Origin: Calycina herbarum | Lineage: Eukaryota; Ascomycota; Leotiomycetes; Helotiales; Pezizellaceae | Length of the DNA stretch: 64,000 bases | Direction of reading: 5' to 3' | Assembly: GCA_001414485.1 (NCBI GenBank) | Contig: LLEY01000034.1 | Location: 400,693 to 464,692 of the forward strand | In this document: positions 36,150-48,800 of the stretch, in pieces | Layout: every line of letters begins with the position of its first letter | Position numbering within the stretch: the first letter of the stretch is position 1 | The notes under the pieces: model-generated | Told to the model about the DNA's origin: nothing | What the model saw: only the letters and a program-made list of their open reading frames with translations | The model's database searches: none | Translations under genes and position numbers: made by a program

Positions 36150-39100
36150 AGTATAGGTAATTTAACTATTTAATTAAGTACTTAATTTATTCTCTAATAA
36201 GTCTATAGTTAAGAATCCTTTTAACTTTATACTTAGTATTTAGGTTTATTAGTTGAATTTCTATAAGTAAAGCTAGTATAGCTCCTAGTAGTACTAGTTT
36301 AAGTAGGAATATATAGAATACTAGATAGATATTTATTATTTTTAGTAGTACTAGTTTATAATTTAAAAGTCCTTTAACGTGTCTAATTTTAAATAGTCTA
36401 AGTTTTTTTATAATCTAGTTTATTACTTAGTCTTTTTATATTAATATTTTTCTATACTAAGTAGACTTTATCTCTCTCTTTTAGTATTAGCTTCTAACTA
36501 CGTTGTTTATTATAGTAGTATATATTTCTTTTAGCTATAAACTATAAATCCTTTATAAGTTCCTTATATAGCTCTTTAATTTTTAAGATCTAAATACGAG
36601 TAAGCTAGTTATTAATAGTTATAGATAGTAGTTCTTAATATACTAATAATTTATATCTAAAGTTAGTATAGAATAGTATAATAAGTATTATTTCTATTAC
36701 TAAACTATTATAAGTAAACTATACTAAGAGCAGTAGTTCTACCTAGTTATCTTACTAGTAGTTTATATAATAATAAAGGTATATTTTAACTACTTAATTT
36801 ATCTGTTTATTTCCTCTATTTATTTAAAAGTAGAAGACTATAGAAAGCTTTCTTTTCACATCTAATCGTTTTATAAGAGCGATTTAAAATTTTAAGATAA
36901 AGAGTTTATCTCTATCTAAGAGTATTTCTTCTAGTAGTCTATATCTTAAGACTACTTCTCTAAGGAATATAAATACTAATTCCTTAGCTATACTTAACTC
37001 TATATATACTATTAGAATTATATACTTTGTAAGTTATTCTATAATAAGTAGGATCGTGTTATACTTAACTCTTATTATTAGATCTTTAGATTTTAGTAAT
37101 CTAATAATAAAATCTATAAATATCGATTTCTAAGGTATTTATAATATTAGAGTAGTATTTATCTATCTATAAGAAGTATAGTAGGAAGTCTTATTCTAGG
37201 TATAGGTATTATATTCTACTATTACTTCTTTAACTATCGTAGATAACTAATTAATATAGTAGTATTATCTTATCTATTAGAGAGTTCTACGAATTCCTTA
37301 GTAGCTATAAGTAGACGTAGTATAGTATTCTTATATAAACTCCTTTATATATAAGCTAGGAACCTATAGTTTCTCTTTTATATACTAGTTATAACCTTTA
37401 TAACTAACGTGTTTCATAAGCGAGCTAGCTATATAAGCGAGCTAGCTACTTTTTAAACTTTATAATAATTATTAACTTCTAGTTATATTATCTCTACTAA
37501 ACAACGTCTAAATGTCTCTTAACGAAAATAAGATTAACTTAGCTATCTAAGTACTTGAAAACGACGTATTAATTACTTAATAAAGCGTTATAAAGGCTTA
37601 TAATATCTCTCGATCTACTATTTCAAGCTAATACGCCGGAATCTAACTAAGACACGATTACGAGCCTAATTCGAAGAAACTTACGAAGCTAGAGAAGGAG
37701 GTAATAATTAGGTATATATTAAAGTAGGATTTAAGAGGGTTTTCGCCTATAAAGGATATAGTATAAGATATAGCTAATAACTTACTAAAGGAGCGCGACA
37801 GGTAGCCTATAGGTAGAAACTAGCTAGACAACTTTATTTAGCGTATACCTAAGCTAAAAACTCGATAGAGTTGTTCTTATAATTATTAGCAAGCTTTAAC
37901 TAAAGATCTGCGGATTATTAGCTTATAGTTTATACTTATATAGTTATTTAAGAATAAACATAGTATTATAGACGAGGATATATATAATTTCGATAAGACT
38001 AGTTTTATAATAGATGTTATATTATCTTAGCTTATTATTATAAGTTTAGAGATACGTAGAAGACGTAAAAAAGTTTAGCTAGGTAATCGCGAATAGATTA
38101 TAGTTATTTAAGAAGTTAATACGATAGGTTAGATAATAGTGTTAATACGGAAAGAAATCATAGATCTTCGCGAGATAACTAAGTATAAGAGTTATAAAAG
38201 GAAATATATTTAGAGTTAAGAGATATTAATAGTAGAGAAGATAATTAGTTTAATTACCTCTATAGAAAATAGTAATTAGAAGAGTAGTAGAGAGATAAAA
38301 AAGAAGGTTCGGGTAGAGAGGTACTATAGACGTTATAGTAAAATTAGATATAATTCTTATACTTATTAAGTAGAAATAGTAGATACTAAAGATAGTAACG
38401 ACTCTAAATAATCTTATAGTATCTTATATAATATAATAGCTTATTCTAGTATTAAGTAATTTATATTTAAAAATAAGTTATTTAGAAAAGTAGCTAGCTC
38501 GCTTATATAGCTAGCTCGCTTATAAAACACGTTACTCTAAATTTTATCTATCTAGATATTCTTTATTACTACTATTTTATATATAATAGATACTAAGTTA
38601 CTGTTTTTATTATACTTTAATATTATTATATCAACGTATTTTTTATTTTCCTTATAGCCTAGTTTCTAGCTTAGAGTATTAGCTTAAGTATTACTTATTC
38701 TACTAATATATTAAATAATTATCTTAAATTCTACTAAGGTTTTAGACTACCTAGCTAAGCGTCTAGTAACGAGTTCCTTAGTTATAGTAAACGTCTTTAG
38801 GTTTAAATAATTAGTAAGCACTATTACTAGGTATATTATACCTTAGAAGTAAATTCTCTATTCTTTAAAAGCTAAAATAATAGCTATTAATTCTTTATTA
38901 TAAATACTATAGTTCTATTATACTATATTAAAAGTTTTTAAGAAATATACTATAAGTATAAGTTTTCCTATTTTATTTAGTTATAGATATATAATACTTA
39001 CTACTATATCTAAGATATCTATTTCTATTATACTTAGTTTCTTATAATTAAAATTATATAGAATAGGTTTTACTAAAAACCGTCTTTTAATCTTCTAAAA

Positions 39101-41870
39101 AGCCTTTTTAGCCTTTTTATCTTAAATAAAAGCTATAGCTTTTCTAGTTAGTATTAATATAGGTTTTATAATCTTTATATAATTCTTAATAAATAGTTAA
39201 TAGAAATTAGTAAACCTTAAGAAAGATTATATATTTTTAATATTTTTTAGTAATTCCTATTTAATAACTATATAGATTTTTTCTAGATCTATTTCTATTT
39301 TTCCTAAGCTAAATACTCGTTTAAGAAAGAGAGTTCTTTTAACTTTAAACTTATATTCTAAGAGTTTTAGATAAGAGTCTACTTTAGTAAGTCTTTATAA
39401 GACTTCTTTTATATATCTTTTATATTCTTTTAGATTTTCTAAGAAGATTAATATATTATCTAGGTAATATATAATAGTTACTCTTAAAAGAGCCTCTAAA
39501 ATATTATTATTCTTTCTTTAATAAGTAGCTAGTATATTAGTTAAACTAAAAGATATTACGATATACTTATAAAGTCCTAATAGTAAGATAAACGTAGTCT
39601 TCTATTTATAGCTTATCTTAATCCTAATTAATCTATAAGCGTTTTATTAATCTAGTTTTATAAATTTCTTTACTTAGCCTAACTTGTCTTATAAGTACTA
39701 GCTAGTTAGTAATAGATAAGCGTTCTTAATTATTATATTATTTAATTCCTTATAATTAATATATACTCTTTTATTTAAGTTATCCTTTTTCTTAATAATA
39801 AGTATAGTTAAGAAAATAAGCGATTTAGATTTTTAAATATATCTCTTTCTTATTCCTTATTAGATATAACTTTCTAATAAAGCTAAGTTATTCTAATTAT
39901 ATAGTTAAAGCTTCTACTTTTTAAAGTTATAACTCTCTTTTAATTTAATCTTATAATCCTATAATTAATATTTAAAAAGTGTATATATATTCTCTAGGTC
40001 TTTGAATAATCTTATAAATTCTCTATACTATATAGGTATTTTGTTATTAGCTTTCTTACTAACCTATAGAAGACCTTAGATAAGGTGTTCTAGTACTTTA
40101 AAAGAGGTAGTACTAACCTCGTTCTAGTTTTAAAGTTATAAATATAAACCTATGTATTTATATTAGCTAAAGGTTATCGTTCTAGCTTTCTAGTTAATCT
40201 CTAGATTATATTTCTAAATCTATAATATACTAAGTATTACTTCCTTACTCCCTATTTTAATAATATCGAATTATATATCTAAATAGTATTCTTTAATATT
40301 AACTTTTATTAGAATAGTTTACTAATTAATAATCCTATTCTAGTATATAACATCTATTCTATTAACTACTCTTAAATAATATAGTCTTATTCCTTTAATT
40401 AGAACGTTTAGCTTCTTTTAAGCTATTAAGAAAATAAAGTTATCTATTACACTAGAGTCTATTATAACTTATAACCTTTTCTCTTATATTTCTATAGTTA
40501 TTACTAACTACCTATCTTCTAAAGTAGTGTTTAATTTTACTTTAATATATTAGACTTTAAAGAATCGATTTTCTTAATTAAATTTTTATCCTTCCTTACT
40601 TCTATACTATAGAAAGAGTCTTACTCTTTCCTAGTCCGTATATACTACCTTATATACTAATTAATATTCTAGGATTCTTATAGTTTTAGGAATTCCTCTT
40701 ATAAATCGTTTTAGTAATTATCTATAGTTATATTAGATCTATTTATATTTAGTTTCTATAATAGCTTCTATAGACTATAGTTCTTCTATATATAAATAAT
40801 CTAAAGTAGTCTTAAGTATACTTATTTCTAGTTTTACGTAGTAAATCCTAAATATATAATCTCTTAAATTATTCTTCTTAAATACTTAAATCTAGGACTA
40901 AAGAAAGAATACTACTCCTTCTTTATTAGTTAAAGCTACTTCGTATATCTAATAATATTCTATAGTTCTAGCAGGTTCTAGTAAGATTCCTTTAAACTAT
41001 TTCTATAATAACTAATCTATAGTTAGACTTAGTTTATATTATATTTATCGTACTATTATTTCTTAAACTATTTCTATAAACTATAGTTCTCTTATTAATA
41101 GATAATAAAATTCCTCTAGTTCCGTTTTAGCCTATTTAGTTATATTAAGCTCTCTTTACTTCTAAAATAATATACTAAATAACTACTATAAACTCTACTT
41201 CCTAAATACTATTCTATTATTTTTAATTAATATAACTATAATATATTATTTAAATTCTTCTAGTATAACGTCTTTAGATAGTATTCTAAGAAAAGAGGTT
41301 TTAATTCGCCTCTTAAATCCTATTAAGACCTACTATATCTATATACTAACTTTTTCTAAAATATTATATATTTTCTATATATTCTCTACTTTAGAACCGC
41401 TAGGTTTCTTAATTAGTTATTATTCGTATTTAGGTTCTTTTCTCTTAATAGTTTCTCGCCTAGTAATTAAACTAACTAGAGTTATTATTTTAGAGTTATT
41501 TCTTATAACTATATATATTATTAAGATAGTTAGATTAACTCCTTATATAGTATAAGGACTCTAGAAGTCTAGCTTCTAATTATTAATATATATCTATTAA
41601 TTCTCTTATTTAAATATTCTAAGAAAAGCCTAAGTTTCTCTAACTTTAGAGTCCTTATTCCTAACCTCTTTCTCTAAACTAGAAGATAAGTCTAATGTTT
41701 CTAAGGAACTAGTTAATAGTAGTAATTTATATTCTATTTAAAGACGTTACTTAGATTCCTCTACTAATTATATATTATAATTTCCTTTAAGAAGTAGATC
41801 TCTATTATAATTAGTATCTTATATACTACTAAGTTCTTTACTATTTTTAATTTAGGTTCTATATTCTTAT
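36150..41870 (-). pseudogene. Element 1 pol remnant (protease, RT, RNase H, integrase, chromodomain)
   Basis: In minus-strand order: protease-like region, RT (YLDN box at 39455-39466), RNase H (about 39000-38600), integrase with an HHCC-like zinc region near 37200 and core towards 36600, and a chromodomain towards 36150. The frames contain dozens of TAG/TAA codons and the 37407-38532 insertion, so no product is possible. Confidence 0.75.
37407..38532 (+). mobile_element. Internally deleted pogo-like element (1126 bp)
   Basis: TIRs start ACGTGTTTCATAAGCGAG (37407) and end at 38532, with TA at 37405-37406 and 38533-38534. Each TIR has a perfect-looking tandem 17-base unit (ATAAGCGAGCTAGCTAT). 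A plus-strand frame keeps the N-terminal helix-turn-helix half (SRSTISS) and a YNFDKTSF catalytic start, then jumps to the C-terminal tail; the middle of the DDE domain is missing. It is inserted in the integrase/RNase H part of element 1. Confidence 0.87.
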
Positions 41871-41899
41871 ACTTTAAGTTCCTCGTCTATAAGTTTAAT

Positions 41900-42760
41900 A
41901 TAATCTGTTAAGACTACTTATTATTAAATAGTAGCGTTAATCTATTTCTTTCTCTTAGAGTCTTTCTTCTTACTATACTTATTTACTCTATAACTAGAGA
42001 GGCTATAGTTATAATATAAGTTCTATTTACGTCGTCGATTTCGCTCTTCTTAGAAAAGTCCTCCTTTCTTTAGAAAGGTTTTCTTCTATATAGCGTTTAC
42101 CTCCTTACTATATTTATTAGTATAAGAGTATTTCTACTTTTCTAACTCTTTACTCTTTTCTCTATATCTAGAGTTACTCTTCCTAAATTCGTATTAGTAG
42201 TTATCTAACTAGATAACTTCTTTAATTATACCTATAATAGTTAAGAATTATATATTCTACTTAGCTATTTCCTTATAGATATATACTTTTAATCCTCTAT
42301 AGAAGAGTTCTATAAGAGTAATAGTATTCTAACCTAACTTCGTTTTATAATACTAAAATTTATTAACGTAATCTATTACTAATCTAGTCTAGTATAGCTC
42401 TAAAAGTTTATATATAACGGTTTAGATTATATCAAAGTCTCTAAAGACTTTTTTAATAATTATCTTAAATCTTCTCTAAGATTTAAATATAATCTTAGTT
42501 AACTCTATCTTTCTATCTTTATTGTTATTCTTAAAGAAGTCCTCTAAATATAGCTAAGCTTATTCTAATACTAATCCTCTAAGGTAAGAGATAGCAAAGA
42601 TAGTTTATAAATTATAATTACCTTTGAATTTATTAGAATTAAAGTTAAAGTAGATATCTATTTAGAGAAGAAATAAGTTAAGTTTCTTTTACTTCCTATA
42701 ATACATGTCTAGTATCTTAACTTTAATAGACTTAAGTACTTCGACCTTATAGAGCTCGGA
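41900..42760 (-). pseudogene. Element 1 gag remnant
   Basis: The minus-strand frame next to the 5' LTR matches the gag of elements A and 2 in position and residues. The CCHC knuckle region at 41966-42034 has lost its cysteines to RIP-type changes. It lies about 170 bases inside the LTR. Confidence 0.65.
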
Positions 42761-42932
42761 GGCGTCTAGTATACTAATATTATCGTTATTCCTAGTTAAC
42801 TATATACTAGTAGGTATTCTTCTAGTAGTACTTCTAGATATTCCTGTAACGTTAACTTAACTAGTATTTAAGCTAGCTACGGCGGAGGTTACTAGAGCTA
42901 TAGTAACTAAACTTCTATATAGGTGCTTAAAG

Positions 42933-43385
42933 TATAATAAAACTTAAATAAACTAAACAAAGATAACTAAGTCTTAAGTATTAGTATATAGGTAAGAAGT
43001 ATAGATATACTAGGTTGTTTACTTAGAAGTAAACTTATTACTTATATTAAAGATATTAAATAAGATAATAAGATTAATAACTAAAGTTAAGTACGAAGCT
43101 TCTATCTAATAGTAGACGTACTAGTCTTATATAGAACCTTCGTTCCTTTCTATATTACCTATATCGCTTATTAATATTATTAATATATCGCTTGTGTCGC
43201 TTAGCGATATAAGCGATATATGTTACGTGATTCCTAATATTAATCTAATAGTAAGATCTTAGAATCCTAAGTGTCTTTTATATTATAGATTCTCTTCTAT
43301 ATTACCTTCTATTTCCTAGACGTTATATTTTATTCTATTAGAACGCTATCTAGACTACTTACTACGTAAAACGTGATTTGTAATA
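42933..43385 (-). repeat. Element 1, 5' LTR (453 bp)
   Basis: It matches the 3' LTR at 35008-35436 along its length, with RIP-type differences and a longer GCGAT-type repeat tract (about 43160-43220), which accounts for most of the extra length. Confidence 0.85.
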
Positions 43386-43390
43386 CTAAG

Positions 43391-44606
43391 ATACTATTAG
43401 GATTTAATATCGTTATATATTATATAAGTAGAATATCGAACGCTTAAGTAGATACTCTTAGCTAAAAACCTAGATATAAAGGAAACAAAGAATATAAGAA
43501 AATTATAATTCTAAAAACTCTTAAGAATAGAGATCTTACGTCTATATTTTACGAAGTTACTACTATAGTAGAATAACTTTAAGAACCTTAGTATAATAAA
43601 ATTAAGAAGGTATTTAGCTTAAATAGCTAGGGAATTCTATTAGACGTAAGAAGTAGAGGAATAAAGAATAGACTTGTTTCTTATAATAATAAGGTCTTTA
43701 TTCTAGATAGTATTATAAAGGAATTTATTAAGGAATAGTATAAGTTACTAGTATACAGATACTAGGGAATTCGAAGAACTCTTTAGTATATAAAGTAGAA
43801 CTACTACGTTAATAGATTATTAGTAGTAGTTAAGAAAGTAATAGTAGAATATAATACTTATACTAGGAATAAGGCTTCCTACTATATATCTTATAGATAG
43901 ATAAACACTACTCTAATACTATAAATACCTTAGAAATTAATATCTTAGGATTTTATTATTAAACTACTAAAATCTAAAGACTTAATAATAGAAGTTAAGT
44001 ATAACTCGATCCTAGTTATTATAGAACGACTTACGAAGTATATAATTTTAGTACTATATATAGAGTTAAGTATAGCTAAGGAATTAGTATTTATATTCTT
44101 TAAAGAGGTAGTATTAAGACATAGACTACTAGAAGAGATACTCTCTAATAGAGATAAACTCTTTACTTTAAAATTTTAGATCGCTTTTATAGAATAATTA
44201 GATACGAAAAGGAAGCTTTCTATAGCTTTCTACTCTGAAATAAATAGAGGAAATAAACGGATAAATTAAGTAGTTAAGATATACCTTCGTTATTATATAA
44301 ACTACTAGTAAGACAACTAGGTAGAACTACTGCCTTTAGTATAGTTTATCTATAATAGTTTAGTAATAGAAATAATATTTATTATACTATTCTATATTAA
44401 CTTCAAGTATAAATTAATAGTATATCGAGAACTACTATCTATAACTATTAATAACTAACTTGCTTATATTTAAGTCTTAAAAATTAAGAGGTTATATAAA
44501 GAACTTATAGAAGACTTATAGTTTATTACTAAAAGAAACACGTACTATTATAATAAACAACGTAGTTAGAAGCTAATACTAAAAAAGGAGAATAAAGTCT
44601 ACTTAG
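43391..44606 (+). pseudogene. Element A integrase remnant
   Basis: The plus-strand frame includes an HHCC-like zinc region (YNTYTRNKASYY) and the integrase core (EILSNRDKLFT, then LDTKRKLSIAFY, then the NRGNKRIN stretch). It begins right after element 1's target duplication and is cut at 44606 by element B. Confidence 0.8.
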
Positions 44607-44656
44607 TATAACAGCTCTCTATAAATATACTAAAAGAGATACTTGTAGAATAGTAC
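44607..44656 (-). repeat. Element B 3' LTR, left piece
   Basis: First 50 bases of the split LTR, equal to 58701-58750 apart from a few changes. The LTR continues at 53273 after element 2 and its target duplication. Confidence 0.85.
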
Positions 44657-45111
44657 TATAACGAAACTTAAACGAACTAAACAAAGATAACTAAGTCTCG
44701 AAGGTTAGTATATAGTAAGAAGTATAAATACGCCGGGTTGTTCACTTAGAAGTAAACTCGTTACTTATATCAAAGATGTTAAACAAGATAATAAGATTAA
44801 TAACTAAAGTTAAGTACGAAGCTTCTATCTAATAGCAGACGTGCTAGTCTTATATAGAACCTTCGTTTCCTAAGTACGTTACTTATATCGCTCGCGTCGC
44901 TCGCGATTAAGGCGATTAGAGCGATGTAGGCGATCACGTTACATAACCCCATATGACTTCTAACATTACTATAATAGTAAGATCCTGAAATCCCTAATAT
45001 CCTTCTATATTACTGATTTCCTTCTATATTACTTTCCTTTCCTAGATATTATATCTTATTCTATTAGAACGCTGTCTAGACTACTTACTACGTATACTAT
45101 AATTCGTAACA
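44657..45111 (-). repeat. Element 2, 3' LTR (455 bp)
   Basis: The minus-strand end is TGTTACGAATT, preceded by the polypurine tract AAGAAGGGGATAG (45112 onward, complement). It contains a GCGAT-rich tract at about 44885-44935. Confidence 0.85.
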
Positions 45112-45224
45112 CTATCCCCTTCTTAGACTAGCGTGTCCCTATACTTAAGTATAACCTAAGAAATATTATTAAGAGGCTAGCAGCCTCCCTAGTTCCTATT
45201 ATATCGTTAACACCTCTCTTAAAA

Positions 45225-45800
45225 GACAAGCTTAAATAATATAAGACCCTTAACGCCCTTCGAATCAAACGTTTAAGACGTGAAATAATTCCTTATACTC
45301 GTTATATAAATACGAAAACTAATCGTCGATGTATTAGCGTTCCTAGTAGTTCTAAGTATTCTAAGTATACTAGGAAGAGTAAAACTTGTAATATCGAGTT
45401 ATAAAATCGAATACTCTTAATTTTTAAGTGAGAATCTATTAATACTTAGAAGCAGAGGTTATAGTAGGAGGAAGAGACAGCCTGTAAGATTTAGAAAGAA
45501 GCTATATAGAAGATCCTTCGCCTACGAAAACAACAACGCTTCCTTATAGAGTAGGAGTAAGAGATGCTCCGTCGTAGTCTTACTAACCTGTAAGAACTTA
45601 ATAAAGCTAATGAAAAAGAAAGAGTAGAGAAAGAGAAAGAAGAGAGGGAATTAGAAGTTACTTAGCTAGTAGCCCCTTCTTCTTCTAACAACCCCGCTTT
45701 TATTACTAAGCTAACCCTTGATTCGGCTTTCTTCGAGGCTTTTCCTTCTAACTACGAGATGTAGATAACCTTAAGTTTTAGTAGTAGAACTTCTAAAGTT
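45225..45800 (+). pseudogene. Element 2 opposite-strand charged reading frame
   Basis: The best-preserved copy of this frame. It starts just inside the 3' LTR, reads away from it, and encodes an Arg-rich start (LRIKRLRREIIPYTRYI), a middle with EEETACK and KILRLRKQQRFL, then EMLRRSLTNL and a Lys/Glu-rich coiled-coil-like stretch. It overlaps the end of the chromodomain on the other strand. A dozen or so stops, mostly TAG, interrupt it. I do not recognise the function. Confidence 0.6.
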
Positions 45801-48800
45801 CCTCTAAGCAATAGTTAAGATTGCTTTTTAGCTCCTAAGTGTTTTCTAAGTATAGGTAATCTAACTATTTAATTAAATACTTAATCTTGCCTCTAATGAT
45901 TTTATAGTTAAGAATTCTTTTGACTTTATATTTAGTATTTAGATTAACTAGTTAAATTTCTATAAATAGAGCTGGTGGTGCTCCCGGTAGTACTAGTTCG
46001 AGTAGGGATATATAGAATACTAGGTAGATGTTTATCGTTCTTAGTAGTGCTAATTTATAATTTAAAGGTCCTTTAACACGTTTAATTTTAAATAGTCTAA
46101 GTTTTTTATAATCTAGTTTATTACTTAGTCTTTTTATATTAATGTTTTTCTATATTAAGTAGACTTTATCCTCCTCTTTTAGCGTTAGCTCTTAACTACG
46201 TCGTTTGTTATAGTAGTATATATTTCTTTTAGCTATAAATTACAAATCCTCTATAAGTTCTTTATATAGCTCTTTGATTTTCAAGACGTAAACACGAGTA
46301 AGCTAGTTATTAATAGTCGTAGACAGTAGTTCTTAATACGCTAATAATTTATACTTAAAATTAGCGTAGAATAGCGTAACAAGTGTTATTTCTATTACTA
46401 AACTATTATAGGCAAACTATACTAAGGGTAGCAGTTCTACCTAGTTATCTTACTAGTAGTTTATATAATAACAAAGATATATTTTAACTACTTAATTCAT
46501 CTGTTCGTTTCTTTTATTTATTTAAGAGTAAAAAGTTATTAAAAGCTTTCTTTTTATACCTAATCATTTTATAAGAGTAATCTAAAATTTTAAGGTAAAG
46601 AGCTTGTCTCTGTCTAAGAGTATCTCTTTAGGTAGTCTATATCTTAAGACTACTTCTCTAAAGAATATAAATACTAATTCCTTAGCTATACTTAACTCTA
46701 TATATACTATTAGGATTATATATTTCGTAAGTTATTCTATAATAACTAAGATTATATTATATTTAACTCTTATTATTAGATCTTTAGATTTTAGTAATTT
46801 AATAATAAAATCTATAGATATTAATTTCTAAGGTATCTATAGTATTAGAGTAGTGTTTATCTATCTATAAGAAGTATAGTAGGAAGCCTTATTCCTAGTA
46901 TAGGTATTATATTCTACTATTACTTCTTTAACTATTATAGATAACTAATTAATATAGTAATATTATCTTATCCTTTAGAGGGTTCTACGAATTCCCTAGT
47001 AACTATAAGCGGGTATAGTATAGTATTCTTATATAAACTCCTTTATATACGAGCTAGGAACCTATAACTTCCCTTTTATATATTAGTTATAACTCTTATA
47101 TATATCTTAAATCTTATCTATCTAGATGTTGTTTATTACTACTATCTTATATATAGTAGATACTAAGTCTCTATTCTTAAGAGTTTTTAAGATTATAATC
47201 TTCTTATAACATGTTTTATTACTTAGCGAGCCACATCACTTAGCAAGCTACTTTTCCAGACCTCCTAACTACTAAACCCTATAATACTACTAAATTAAGC
47301 TTAAAACAGTTAATTCAAATCGGAGTCTAATAAACTAGATATATCTACAGCCTCTAAGCAGGTTCTTACATTATAGCTAGGTTTACAGCAGATACTACAG
47401 ACCTGACCAGTCGTATAGCGCCGCTTTGACAAACCCTTGCTAACATCTTCGTCGCGTCTTTTTTCTTTAACTAAGCCCTTATCCTTTAAAAGCTACCTTA
47501 CCTACGATCTAGTAAGAAGTCTAGAATCCTATAAACGAGTTCTTTTTACACGTCGCCGCTTTAAAAGGACTTTATTTATCTCTTTAAGCATCTTAATTCT
47601 ATTAGTTATAAGCGTTAACTTATAGTTAATCGCAACTATAGCCTTTACTAGCTAGTCGACAGTAGTAATAATCAGAGTTAGTAAGCTTCCCTAGTACTTA
47701 GCTACCTAATCTTTAATTAGAGTAGACTAGGAAATAGCTTCAATTGTATTCTTTAGCGTCTAAGAGACCCAAGGTCGGGGTAAACTAGAAGGTGTTCTAT
47801 AAAGAGAAGGTATCTATAAACGAATATCTAGTTTTAATATTACTACTTATAAGTTCTAAGGTACTAGGCCAGACCCTCAGAAGCTACCTTTAACGTTTTT
47901 TTCTATAAAAACTATAGTAAAGGCTACTTTAAACGTAGGAAAGAACTTATCCTTAGTAATATATATAATTTAAAGCTAGACTAGACGTAATATCTAGTTA
48001 CTATATACCTGTTTTAACGAGCTAAATAAGCCGACGTTAAGAGGCTAAGTTAAGTACGAAGAATAAGGAGGTAGGTATAGTAGTATTATATCGTTTTCCT
48101 TATAATATTCGTTAAACTCAGTATTAACGTAGCTCTTATAACCGTCTAATATAAGCATCTGATAACGGCTAACTCGACGCGCCTAAGTTGCTTAATCAAA
48201 GTATTTAAGCTATTCTAAACCTATATTATTATTAGTCTAACTGTTTTAAGTCGTTTTAATAACCTAATCTACTAGTATATTACTATTCTAGTACTAAGGT
48301 ATAAAGTGAAATCAACCTTGAATATATAGAAAAGGGGGCACTATATAGCCGTCTACTATAACTGTATAAATCGCTGTAGCCTATTCTCGATTACTAGGCT
48401 AAATAAGCTTTAGATTAGACTGTCGATCGAAGCGTGTAATAACCGTCTTTCCGCTGATTATACCTATTATAAAGCCAGTCTCGTCGAAGTTATAGAAATC
48501 GGAGTCTTAGATCCTGTACTTTATATATATATTTATAACTAATTGAAACCACGTACTTAATATATCCGGATCTTCTAAGAGGGCTCTCTAGTAGTCGTAG
48601 GCGCGAGAAAGACGCGTAGAAAGCTCTAGTCGTCGTTAAATAAAGTAAGAGGTCTAGCACTTCCTAATACATCGCACGCCACGCTTGTCTATTAGAAGGT
48701 CGGCTATATCTTATACATCCGCTCTCTAGGGCAAAAACCCTCTAGTATCTTAGTTAAGAATATATTAAACAATTGCCTCCTCTTCTACTAGAGTCAGATT

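Larger units (their letters stand above)
35008..43385 (-). mobile_element. Element 1: complete Ty3/gypsy chromodomain retrotransposon, RIP-damaged
   Basis: LTRs at 35008-35436 and 42933-43385 enclose an internal region whose gag and pol remnants read on the minus strand: gag about 42760-41900 with a decayed zinc knuckle (41966-42034), RT with YLDN at 39455-39466, then integrase and chromodomain towards 36000. The target duplication CTAAG is exact (35003-35007 and 43386-43390). A purine-rich tract next to the left LTR shows that this is the 3' LTR. A 1126-bp pogo derivative is inserted at 37407-38532. Without it the element is about 7.25 kb. Confidence 0.88.

Noticed and set aside
46604..46831. 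Open frame on the plus strand
   Set aside because: It is antisense to element 2 pol; its openness comes from AT-rich RIP composition, and it is not conserved in element 1.
47437..47625. Open frame on the plus strand
   Set aside because: Lies antisense to the pogo-like transposase remnant; no recognisable protein.
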